Positions 41,650 to 52,879 of a DNA stretch of 64,000 bases are shown one piece after another. The stretch's first letter is position 1, and every line of letters starts with the position of its first letter. The stretch lies in NCBI RefSeq assembly GCF_033473495.1, contig NC_088941.1:1984001-2048000 (forward strand), given 5' to 3'. Both the position numbers and the translations under genes were made by a program. The notes below the pieces were generated by a model that was not told the DNA's origin, did no database searches, and saw nothing but the letters and a program-made list of their open reading frames with translations. The DNA comes from Cercospora beticola. Its lineage: Eukaryota; Ascomycota; Dothideomycetes; Mycosphaerellales; Mycosphaerellaceae.

Positions 41650-44600
41650 TTACGCGAAACGTATCTACCTAGCGGACTAATCGCGACGACGACGTACCGA
41701 ACGATAGATAGCTATTAGGCTATATCGAAAAGATATTAGAATCCGGAATAGTATAAGCTAAAGAGGAATAGGACGAGGATATAGATAATGCCGACGACGC
41801 TAGTAACGCGCATATAATACATAGGCGCCTCTAAGCTAAAAATAATACGTTACGCGAATAGCTAGAGATCCGTACTCTTAAGGCTAAGAACAAACGCTTA
41901 CTAAGAGAGGTATAGATAATTAAATTACTAGTATAGCTAAGCGCGATAGCGCTAGGCCTCGGATAGCTAATACCTTAGCAAGGCGACGCGTCCGCAAGTT
42001 ATACGAGTAGCGTACGTTCCGAAAGCGACGAGTATAGCTTATACGAGTCTATTAAGCTACGTACGCCTAAGCTCTTTAAGAGTAAGACTATAAAGGAGGC
42101 ACGCGAATTTATCCGTACCCTCGAGGTAAACTTTATAGCTATACTAAAGAGGTTTCCGACGGATTACTAGAAGGTAATTACGGATATTATATATCTCGTA
42201 GGCGAAGCGCAAGAGGTATAGTATAATAAATACCTAGGCGTTCTACCTATAGGATATACCTAGTCTCGGTTCTATTAATTCCTATACGATATCGTCGGAG
42301 ATTAAACGAACCGTATGCTTCTTATAACTATAGAATACGAGAATATACGCTAGAGTAAGAGCTAGAGCGTATAATAGTTCGCAATAGACCTTAGTAACCT
42401 AGAGTCTTAGTTAGGTAATTATACTAAGGCGTAGCTAGTACGCTAGTTCCTCGTAAAACTAAAGCTATCGCTACGTAAGGATATTATTAAGAACTATATC
42501 GTTTCTAATAAGCGTACCGACCTTATCGCCCTAGTAAGGCGCCTCGAGTAAGCTAAGAAGGCTATGCCTCGTAAGCCGTATCGTAGTAATACCGAGAATA
42601 AGTAGGCTAAGCGTAAGCATACTAATAGCGACGCTTCTTATAAAGGAGCCTCCGGTTCGACTAGCGGCTAACGCGACACTTATAGTAGCAAGCCGAAGGG
42701 TAAACGTAGAGGCAGAGGCAAGGGCAAGGGTTAGCAACCTACGTACTTCGTATATGACGAGGTTAGCTATATTAGTCCTAACTACCCGAACTCTAGGAAA
42801 GATAGTAATAAGCCGGCTATTCGCAGAGTAACTATAGCAAAGGAGTAGTTTAGAGCGAAAAAAGCTAAGGCGCCGGAGACAACGCGCGAGTTACCGGCGC
42901 TAAACTAGATAGCGATAACCCTCTACTAGTTTAGAGCGTACTAGCGACGCGTATAGAAGGAGAAGTCGAAATATAGTTAGGTAGCAAGCCGGCCGCTTTC
43001 CTTCTCGACGATACTACGGATATTAATATAATATTAAGGGCCTTTATACTATAGTATAACCTGCTAATAAGGCCGAATACGGCTCTGCCGCTAGTTACTA
43101 CCTTTACGGGTAAATTAGAACACTATTATAGTATATACTATATACGTATACGGATCGCAGACTCTAGTAGTAAGGAGCGATCTACGAGTAGTATCTTCTA
43201 TATATATAATATACTAACTCCTAACGTAATCTTAGGCCGTCTATAGCGACGTACTTAGCGCGTACTAGCTAGTAGCGCTATAGATAAATAGCTATATAGT
43301 AACGATCGTTTTAGTAAGTTCGAAGTCCGAGAAGCCTATAAGTTCTTTAAGGATCTTTAGAAGGCACTAGTAGTATTTGCGGTAAGCCTAAGTAAGATAG
43401 GTAGTAAGGTTAAGCCTATCCCTAAGGAGTTCTATTATTTTAACGATATTCTTAATCCGATAGAGGAAATAAGAAGCAAGCTAGTTAATAGCGTAGAGTA
43501 TACGATTAACTTACGGCCTAGAACTATACTACTATTCCGTCTACTATATTACTAGTCGGAGCGAGAATTAGACGAGCTTAAGGAGTACCTAAAGATAGGA
43601 CTCGAGTACGATTAGATCGAGCGTTCCGATAGCGAGGCGGATACGCCTATCCTATTCGTACCGAAGAAGAATAGCAAGCTATAGTTATATATCGACTACT
43701 ATAGGCTAAACGAGATTACTATTAAGAACCGGTATCTACTACTTCTAATTAGTAAGACGCTAGATAGACTTATAGGAGCCGTATAGTTTACGTCCTTAGA
43801 CTTAGCCGATACGTACTACTATATTCGGATTAAGCTAAGTAACTACTAGAAGACTGCGTTCTATATACGCTACGGCTATTTCTAGTATAAGGTAATACCC
43901 TTCGGCTTAACGAACGTACTAGCGACGTTCTAAGTATATATTAACCGCGCGCTAGTAGAGCTAGTCGATATAAGCTATATAGTATACCTAGACGACATCC
44001 TAATCTATAGTACGATACGCGAGGAATACGTACGAGACGTATACGCTATACTTAAAAGGCTCCGCAAGTTTAGACTCTACGTATAGTGTTCTAAGTATAA
44101 GTTCTTCTAGAAAAAGGTCGACTTCCTTAGATTCGTAGTAACTACCGGTAGTATTGCGATAGATCTAAGTAGAGTAGCCGCAATCGCCTTATAGCTAACT
44201 CTAACTATACTAATAGAAGTTTAATCCTTCCTTAGATTTACGAACTTCTACTATCGATTTATCTTCGGATATTCGAGAGTTATAGTATCTTTAATAGCGC
44301 TATTAAAGAGTATAAAGAATAGAAAGAAGCTAGAGCTAATTAAGTAGGAAGTAGCTAAGGAGTAGGCGTTCTATAAGCTAAAGAATCGATTTTAGACTAT
44401 ATTACTACTAAGGTACTTTAACTCTATACTACGCCTACGAGTCGAAACCGACGCTTCCGACTTCGTAGTAGCCGGTATCCTAAGCTAACTATTCGAAGCG
44501 GAATAGTATCTAATTACCTTCTTCTTATAGAAGATAATTAACGCTAAATATAACTATAAGGTTTACGATAAGGAACTACTCGTAGTAGTTAAAGTATTTA

Positions 44601-46620
44601 AGGTATAGCGACTATACCTCGAAGGCGCTATATATAAAGTTAAGGTGCTTATTAATTACGCTAACCTTAAAGGATTTATAGGCGTTAAGTAGTTAATAGG
44701 TAGATAAGTAAAGTAGGCAATATTCCTCGCTCTCTTTAATTTTACTATTAGCTATCGAGCTAGCAAGCTTAACCTAGCTAATATACTATCTAGACGTAGC
44801 GACTATATATAAGAGGCGAAGGAGATAAGTAACCTCCTACTATTACTATAGTAGAAACTCTAGGTATAGAGCACTATACTTATAAGCGGCCTAGTTATTA
44901 CCCGTATAAAAGCTACTTACTAGGCTTAGTTAGACACTCTAAAGGTAGTTACGGCGGTAGTTAAGAGCAGGGGGGTAGCGCTGCCTAATAGTAGGTATAT
45001 TATAGTAGCGGCTAACTATTCGGTTCGTCCGTTTAGCTTTGCTCTACTCTTATAAGTCGCTAGCGCTATTACTATATAAGAGCAGCTATACGCTAACGTC
45101 TCGGACATAATTTTTAGGTATACCGCTATATTAGTATAGCTCGATCTAAAAGCAAAAGCACTATACGAGTAGGCCGAACGCGAAGGCGTAGCGAGCGAGA
45201 AATATACCGTTAAGGACAGCTATATATACTATAAAGAGGCCCTATACCTACCGAACGACCTAGTATTATAGACGTAGGTAATCTATATATACTACGACGA
45301 TATCCTAGCGGGCTATTTTAGTAAGGACAAGATAGTAGAGTTAGTTAAGCGGAAGTACTAGTAGCCGGAGGTTAGTAACGATATAAAGTAGTACGTCGAG
45401 TAGTATAGTAGCTATTAGAAGGCAAAGGCGAGGCGCTATCGCTCCTATAGCGAGATAGCTACGCTCCTACTACCTAACTATCCTTAGAAGGATTTATCTA
45501 TAGACTTTATTACGGATCTTCTACCTAGTAAGTAGAACGGCTATATCTTCGACGCGATTCTCGTAATCGTATTCGTAGATCGTTACTCGAAGATAGTAAC
45601 TTTCGTCCGAATAATAAAGCGCTATACTAGTATAGAGCTTATAGATATCCTAATTAATAAGGTAATATAACTATATAGCGTACTAGCTAGTATTATAAGC
45701 GATAGAGGCTTAGTCTTTACTAGCTAGTTCTAGTTAGACTTCTACTACGAGACGTATATTAAACGTAGGCTAAGTACTATATTCTACCTATAGACTAATA
45801 GTTAAACCGAGCGCGCAAACTAGACGCTTAAGTAGTACCTATATATCTATTATAGCGAGCGATAGGACGACTAGGCGTCTATCCTATCGTTAGCGGAATT
45901 CGTATATAATAATAGCGCGAATACTACGCTTAAGATGTCGCCGTTTCGAGTAGTATACGGGTTTAATCTAGACCTTTCTATAGAAATATATAAGAGAGAC
46001 GTAGGCGAAGCTCGGGACGCGCTTCTTTAGAGAGAGGTACTAGTAGTAAAGGATACTATAGAAAGGTTAAAGCAGAACTACGAAGAGCTAACTAAGTGCT
46101 AGTAATAAGCAAGCGAATCTTAGGCTAAGTACTTTAATTAGAAGTACTAGCCGATAGAATTTAAAGTTAGCGACTTAGTTCTATTATCTATAAAGAACCT
46201 CCGGTTAAAGGTACTATCGAAGAAGCTAGTAGACAAATTCGCTAGACTATTTAAGGTTATTAATGTAGTTAGAAAGCAGGCGTACCGCCTAGCTCTACTA
46301 ACCGGCTCGCGGATTTATAATATCTTCTATATATCCCTCTTAGAACTCTAGCGAAGTAGCGATATATAGGATACTAGCCTACTACTTATAGACGAGTAAA
46401 GCGAATAGGAAGTCGAGAGGATACTAGAAAGCTATATAGAGAAAGGCGTAAAGAAGTACCTAGTTCGATAGTATAGGTAGCTAGAGGAATATAATACCTA
46501 GGAGCTAGTAGAATATATTAGAGATTACGAGGCACTTAACGTATTCGAGGCGTAACGCGAAACTAAGTAGCCTATACGTAAGGCGAAACCGCAGAAGAAA
46601 TAGTAATACTAGTAGTTAGT
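41650..46620 (+). pseudogene. Gypsy B gag-pol with chromodomain, inactivated
   Basis: One long plus-strand frame is followed from gag to chromodomain when stops are ignored. RT, integrase and chromodomain are all recognised. Chromodomains target such elements to heterochromatin by binding methylated histone H3K9. Stops every few tens of codons show it is dead. Confidence 0.8.
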
Positions 46621-46727
46621 AGAATAGCGGAGAATTCTAAGAATTCTAAACGCTAAGTATCGCTAAGATACGAGAACTACTAAGACACGAGAATTTAGAA
46701 AACTAAGACGTTACGAAAGGAGAGAAA

Positions 46728-47670
46728 GTATTTATTTATAGTACTCGTAGGTATAGCGTATACTACGCGTAATAGAAGTATATAGCCTAGAGCCGGCGAG
46801 ACGTAAGAGTGCCGCAAGGGCCTAGTAGAAGAAGAGCGCGAGGCCTGCAAGCTACTCGCTACCTACGCCTAAGTCTATATTATTATCCTCCTCCTTATTC
46901 TCCTCTTTATTATTTACTTCGAGCTTAGAGAGCTCTCCTTCGTTCTAAGTAGACTAGCCGGGGTAGGTAGAGGCGACGGCGAGGTCTAGAGCCTCGCTAG
47001 AGACGCTAAGTAGGCGGAGCTTCTATTATATAAATTAGTACTATATAAGAGGAGCAAGCGACTAGTAGGACATAAGATATACCTTATACTCTAGCTCGAA
47101 TATACTACGCTAGATAGCAAGGCCTATACTCGTTACTACGAGCTTATTAGCGGAGAGCATACTAGTAGCTAGCGCCTCGCTAGCCTTCTTAGGTATAGAG
47201 AAGATACCGGCGGACTTACCCGAGTTACTCTATAGGCGCTTAAGAGTAGCGGCGATAGCCTCGCCTATATTATCGAGGCGTTAGCGGAGCTACTAGAGGC
47301 GTATAGCGCGCGTGCTTATACGTAGTAGGCGGCGGTAGTAGCGCGCGCGCTACGCCTGCTTTATAAGGTCGGGATAGGTAATACGGATATACTTATAGTT
47401 AGACCTGCTATAGCGAATATAGTTTAGCTACTAGCCGAGCTTTATATCGCTATTATAGCGCGGCTCGATAGCTAGGTATAAGAAGTTAGTAGACTCGAAG
47501 TATACGATACGTATACGAACTGCGCGACTTATAGTCTACGAGATATAGGAGGTAGCGCTAGTAGTTATTGTCCTCTGCTTTCGGTAGGTCTTCTACTATA
47601 TAAGGGAGACGGTTAGCGGCTAGGGTAGTAGGAGTAGCAGTAGCTCTTCTTAGAGGCATATTGCTTATAA
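46728..47670 (-). pseudogene. Antisense accessory ORF remnant in Gypsy B
   Basis: The minus strand between pol and the 3' LTR has a protein-like frame interrupted only by TAG/TAA. From about 47,360 down to 46,728 it reads, for example, LDNIGEAIAATLKRL, SAGIFSIPKKASEALATSM, NNKEENKEEDNNIDLGVGSE and LAGLALFFY, then stops near 46,728. A possible start MPLRRATATPTTLAANRLP lies near 47,660, in another frame, so the 5' part is unsure. No known domain is recognised. Coding orientation is opposite to gag-pol. Confidence 0.5.
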
Positions 47671-48008
47671 GTCGCGTACGAGAGTAGTGCTAGATAGTTA
47701 AGTATATAGTATAAGTTAGATACGAAGAGCTTGCTAAATATAGATAGTTAATAGAGAAAACATACGAAGGGCATACGACGAATTTATAGTACGCCGGCGC
47801 CTTATAGCGCGAGCGCCGATAGTACGTACTATTAATAAGCCCGTTGCTATAGAGGGTTGCTATATAGCAACTAGCTACGAACTAAGGCTCGACTTAATAT
47901 TTACGTATATAAGAAGCAGCACGAACGCACTAGATACTATACTAAGACGACGGAAATATATAGTCTCCTCTACGAGCTAAGATAGCTCTATTAGAGAGAG
48001 GAGATAGT

Positions 48009-48202
48009 TATAAGAGTTAGGAGTATATAGCTCGAGAGGCGTAGCTTGTTAGGCATTAAGGCATAACGGCTAGTACTGCTTATACTTAGCGTAGGATAAA
48101 AGCACGCAGAACGTATACAAACTAAGAGGCAGGAATTATTCTTAATATCTCTAGATAGGGAGTCTAGAGGCGCTTAATATATTACTATATTCTACTCTTA
48201 TA
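48009..48202 (+). repeat. 3' LTR of Gypsy B
   Basis: 194 bp, partner of 41403-41596. Confidence 0.85.
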
Positions 48203-50018
48203 CTATACTAGTCGCGGCTATACTAGTCGCAGCTACGGTACCTACTATAGCTAGAGCTAGCGTTCTAGATATACGAAGCGAGCCTCGAACTAGTTAAGCC
48301 GAGTCTAAGTCTAGGTCGCGTAGGTCGCTATAGTATTCCTTATCTTAGTTAGGAAGTCGTTAAGGTTCGGGACTTATAGAATAGCTTAGGTAGAGTCGGC
48401 AGCTAGAGGATTAGCTTATCTAGAGTCGGTAGCTAGAGGATTAGCTCGTCTAGCGGCTAGCGGCTCTAGTATACGACTGCCGGCTAGCTACTATTATTCT
48501 GCGACTTCCGGTAGAGGAGCACGTCCTAGGTATAGAGAGACCGGGTCCCTATCTACTACCTACTTAGCTACTATTGCAGCATAGGCGGCTAGAATAAGCG
48601 GTAGTAAAGAATTGCGGCGTTAGTAACTATAACCTATAGCTCTCGTAAGTAGTAGATAGTCGTTCCTACGTCTACGACGCTATACGTTTCCGTATAGTCC
48701 TACGTACTCGCTATAGAGTCCGTTTCTACTAAAACCGCCGAGTAGTCCCTACTAGTATTATTAGTATAGGTTATTACGAACTAGTTTACGAACTAGTTCT
48801 TGCTAGTTCTCTATTTCTGCTATTACTAGTATCGGACTCGGTAAAGGCGTTATATAGACGTAAACGACTAGTAATTTAACGGCTACGAGGATAGGAGTCT
48901 CGATAGACGGCTATAGTAGGGAGATCGGGAAGTACTCTAGAGTTCGTAGTTCTAAGCTAGAGAGCTCGGATTATAGCTACTACTTAGGTAAGTTAGCAGG
49001 AGGAGAGCGCTTAACGGACGTATTAGATAGAGTTTCTTACGGCTATTCTTATAAAGTCTTAGGCTACTAAAATAGCGGGCCGTACGCGTCTAGCTATAGA
49101 GGCTATAAACGCGAACGCGAGCGTAAACGTAGTAAGGATTTAGTACGTATAGCGCGGTTAGCTCGGTTTATACGTCTATAATTACGTACTATACTACGTC
49201 GAATCTCGTTTAGCGAGCGGATAGGTCGATAGCGAATAACTACCTAAAGGATATCGTTAAGAGCTAAGCCTTCTTCTTATTATACGTTAGGTACTACGTC
49301 CTAGACGGCAACTAGTTCGCGATACTATAGTAACTCTTAGACTAGCGGAAGATTTAAGAGTACGACTTTTGCTATAGTTATAATAGAAGAGGAGTTTACT
49401 ACCTAATCCTATAGAAATCCTAGACGAGAGGCACTGCGTTTAGCTAACTCTACGGCTAGTTCGTATTCGTTTAGAGTAGAGTAGTATATCGTTAAGAAGT
49501 CTACGAGCTTTTTTAAGGCTAGCTTTTAGCGTCTAATACGTATTAAAAGGTTGTTCTTCTTAAGGAAGGCTTTAAATAAAAAAGCAAGAGTAAGAGACGT
49601 AGCGTTAATATCGGGCAGGTCCTAATTCGCTAGAGTAGGTAGGTCTAGACGTAGTATTTAGCAGGAGAAGTCTAGTACGCTATAAGAGCCGTAGCGTGTC
49701 CGACGACTACCGAATTAGACGTCGTATAAATTAAGGTAGGACTACGGGGCCGTCGCGAGCTACGTGCGGCCGGTATAGAGGCAAATAGAAGCGCCGCGAA
49801 GGCGGACGCGTTACTAAATTATACGGTACTTAATATTAGTATAGTATACTATCTCTTTCTCGTATTCGTCTAGTCTTAGTACGCGACGCGTTCCGATTAG
49901 ACGTCCGAGATATATAGATCGTAGTACTTAAGATTAGCGGGATATAGGTAGAGTCGTTCGTCGGAGTTAAATATATCTTTCGAACGAGTTTAAGGAAGAA
50001 CCTCCGATACTACTAGTT

Positions 50019-50172
50019 TGCTACGTCTAGGACGAATAAGCTATAAGCGGTAAAGTATATATAGATTCTATATATCTACTAACTACTATCTAAAGGAGGT
50101 ACCGGCCGCTAAGGTACCGGCCGCTAAGGACGGCTAGTATAGCAGCGGCGGCTATATAGTTATACTATAATA
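50019..50172 (-). repeat. LTR of Gypsy A (5' side)
   Basis: 154 bp, begins TGCTACGTCT, keeping the canonical TG, and ends CTATAATA. Partner of 30491-30644 and followed by the duplicated ATACT. Confidence 0.85.
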
Positions 50173-50600
50173 ATACTTTAAAGCTAATTCTAAGTAGTTA
50201 TTTAATTAGTACTTTAAGCTTCTAAAGGCTAAAGTTACTTAATATAAGATTAAGCCTAAGAATATATATAATATAGATAAGAAAGAGTTTATAATTAGCT
50301 TTATAAATAAAATAAAGTATATTTATATAAAATATACTTTAAAGATAAAGAAAGTACTTAGAAATATTTACTCTAGTAACTATAAATAGATTACTATCTT
50401 AGCTAGTATCTATACTAATAGTTTATAGCTACCTCTAATAATAATTTATAAGGCTTAAGAAAGTAATATTTAAAATAGCTAGATATAGGATTTTAACTTT
50501 AAGATCTATAAGGTTTACTAGTAAACCTCTAAGACTAGATAGACTAATAACTATTAGAAAGTATAGTCTAGTTAGACGTTCTAAGAAATACTTTAGAGAT

Positions 50601-50966
50601 TATTAAATTATATTCTTATAAGTACTTATTAGATAGATATAATATAGTAGAAGTAGAGATAATAAGTAGGAACTAACTAAGTTAATTATATTAGTTAGTT
50701 ATAGGTTATATCTTACTTCTAAGATAGGTATTAGCTAGGTTATATAACTTAGTATTATATAACTTATATTACTTAATTCTAATCTCTAAAGTATCTTTTA
50801 GAATATCTAACTAGACTATACTTTCTAATACTTCTACTTAGGCTAGATAGTCTTCTATCTATATTCCTATATTTAAATCTATCTCTAAATTATAATTACT
50901 TATTATATATAGTAAGCTACTTCTTCTATAGTATAACTCCTAGGCTTAGTTTTATATATACTATAG
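50601..50966 (-). mobile_element. Copia end fragment (LTR plus internal stub)
   Basis: 50601-50830 aligns without gaps to the 230-bp Copia LTR, with only C/T and G/A differences in the part compared. It continues about 135 bp into the same inner sequence, with a deletion of about 165 bp relative to 32,772-32,937, and ends where the match to the full element is lost. Much more mutated than the full Copia, hence older or RIPed more often. It interrupts the Fot1-like DDE domain. Confidence 0.8.
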
Positions 50967-52429
50967 AACTAAAAAATATAAACGCGCTCTAGTAGGCGAC
51001 GACGACGACGGCGGGAGGCCTCGAGGCCTTCTAATACGTAATAATACCTCTCGACTAATACTACGATACTATAAGTAGAGAAGAGAGCCTAGAAGAAGGA
51101 AGTTATAACTCTAACTTCTAGGCGGCCTAAATCTACTTATAACTATCTCTCTCTAGCTAATAAGGCTAGAAAATAACTACTAATACTAATACTCTAAAAC
51201 TAATAATCTAAAAGAACCTAAAAATACTTATAGAATAGATCTAGAGTTACTTTAATATCTAGATAACTCTTTCTTTCTTTCTAACTCTCCTTCTTCTCTA
51301 ATAGACCTAATAGGCTCTCCTCTATCTTACTCTCTACTAGAAAGAGTTCTAGACTCTTTAAGCTATCTAGAAAACTCTCTAAAGCTACCTAATACCTACT
51401 ACTACTACTTCTAAAATATAGGCCTAGATAGCCTAAATTAGATATATAATACTAAGGCTCTAGCTTTAAGTATCTATAACTATTTTAGTAAGAATAGGAA
51501 ACTAAGAAGAAAGAGAGATAGTAAAGAAGATAAGCTATAAAGAGCTTAGAAGGAAACTAGAAGTATAGTAGTTTAAGGCTATATAAAAGCTTCTAAGTAG
51601 AGACTTTAAAGTTATCTTCTATAGAGAAGAAAAGAAAAGTAGGCTAGAGAAGGACTAATCTTAGCTTAAAGCTATATATCTAGAGGCCTAGATAGAGATA
51701 CTAAGTACCTAGGTAATTATATATAGTATTAGAATATCCTAGAAGCTAGAGGATATAAATAGCTAGACCTAGCTCGACTAAAATAATCTTATTTAGTTTC
51801 TAGATAAGCTTAAAATTAGGAAGGCCTTTTAGCTTAAGAACTAGAGAGTAAGAGAAGAGACTAACTTCTTATTAGTAGTAATAGTAGTATAGGATAGATA
51901 GACTATAAGAGAAATATATAGAAGAGGTATTACTATTAGGTTAATATAGTATATAGTAGAACTATACTATCTATAGTAGAGGATTATATAATACTTTAAG
52001 TATAATAGCTTTAAGTATATTACTATCTACTATAAAGCTATAGAAGAAATATATAGAAACTATATAGAGAAGTATAGGATAGATAGCTATAAGAAGAAGA
52101 AAATTAAATACTATAACTATAAGAGAGACTATAAAGTATACTTCCTCTAATATAGCTATAAAGCTACTATAAAGGCTAAAGTAAGAGTATTCTTAGAGTA
52201 GTTTAAAAAGTAATAGGAGGTAGCTTTAGGCCTAATATAAGAAGATAGTACTATAGAATCTATAATTCTTAAAAGGAAAGCTCTACTAGCTAAGTCTCTA
52301 TAGAGAGATATTAGATATAAAGATAGGCTCTTAAGTACTATAGTAATAGTAATAGCTAGTAGGAGGTAAGTAAGTAAGCTCTACTTCTTTTCTATATAGA
52401 AGAATAAAAATATCTAAAAAGTAATAAGT
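50967..52429 (+). mobile_element. Tad1-like LINE ORF1 remnant
   Basis: A GC-richer start (51,000-51,020, GACGACGACGACGGCGGGAGG) is followed by a stop-riddled plus-strand frame. Around 51,880-52,220 it reads like the C-terminus of a Tad1-type LINE ORF1: TIREIYRRGITIRLI, then Cys-rich-type knuckles whose cysteines are mostly now Tyr (YFKYNSFKYIT, KIKYYNYKRDYKV). No ORF2 reverse transcriptase follows, because Gypsy C begins at 52430. A truncated copy. Confidence 0.5.
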
Positions 52430-52875
52430 TATTATAGTTCTAACTATTACGATACTTCCTATCTAATTATTCCTAGAGACGTATAGCTACGCCTAGTTAT
52501 AGGATAAAAGAGATCTCTCTAACCTCGAGAGACTTCTTTATATATAAAGAAACGGATCTCCTACTCTCTCGATAGAGTAATAGATCGAGTCTATTATATA
52601 TACTCTCTCGATAGAGTAATAGATCGGGTCTCTTATATATATAATAGACCTAAAAGAATATAGAGATTCTCCTTTATATATAATAGCGATAAGTATCGCC
52701 TCTCTAGATAGTTATTACGTATAACTTACTATTCTATCTTACTAATTAGAATTAAGTAACTCTTCCTACTTCGTTACTTTCCTCTAGACTATCTAATAAG
52801 CTTAAACTCCGATCGAGCTTAAGCTTCTACTTAGTAAGATCTTAAGTTATTAGCCTAGCGCCGATAAATCTAATA
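52430..52875 (+). repeat. 5' LTR of Gypsy C
   Basis: 446 bp, TATTATAGTT to ATCTAATA. Contains a 39-bp tandem duplication at 52562-52639 not present in the other LTR. Confidence 0.8.
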
Positions 52876-52879
52876 GCTT

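Larger units (their letters stand above)
41403..48202 (+). mobile_element. Ty3/Gypsy chromovirus B, nested in Gypsy A
   Basis: 6,800 bp with 194-bp LTRs. Plus-strand translation shows gag (about 41,650-42,700), protease/linker, reverse transcriptase with YRLNEITIKNRYLL and YLDDILIYS (near 43,985), RNase H, integrase with DFITDLLPSK and SDRG (about 45,480-45,720), and a C-terminal chromodomain at about 46,390-46,540 (EVERILESYIEKGVKKYLV). Codons for Gln and Trp are changed to TAG and TAA throughout. The flanks (GGTAG left, CTATA right) do not match, so there is no visible target duplication; a rearrangement may have removed it. Between the chromodomain and the 3' LTR lie 1.4 kb that read better on the minus strand. 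Confidence 0.85.
30491..50172 (-). mobile_element. Ty3/Gypsy-type element A, split by nested insertions
   Basis: Bounded by 154-bp LTRs with identical 5-bp flanks ATACT (30486-30490 and 50173-50177). The insertion sits within the Fot1-like transposase. Removing the nested elements leaves about 6.1 kb. On the minus strand a reverse transcriptase is readable around 40,030-40,600 (TRPTPFGFPIF, then YIYIDNIIIFS, the mutated YxDD box). Frame continues on both sides of the Copia insertion (38,604-38,883 joined to 32,465-31,200) but I see no integrase signature there. The gag part should lie in 48,203-50,018, but I could not assign it. Many TAG/TAA stops replace Gln and Trp codons. Confidence 0.75.

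Noticed and set aside
42531..42737. 68-codon minus-strand ORF inside Gypsy B
   Set aside because: It is the reverse of the gag coding strand, which reads consistently on plus; an accidental open frame.
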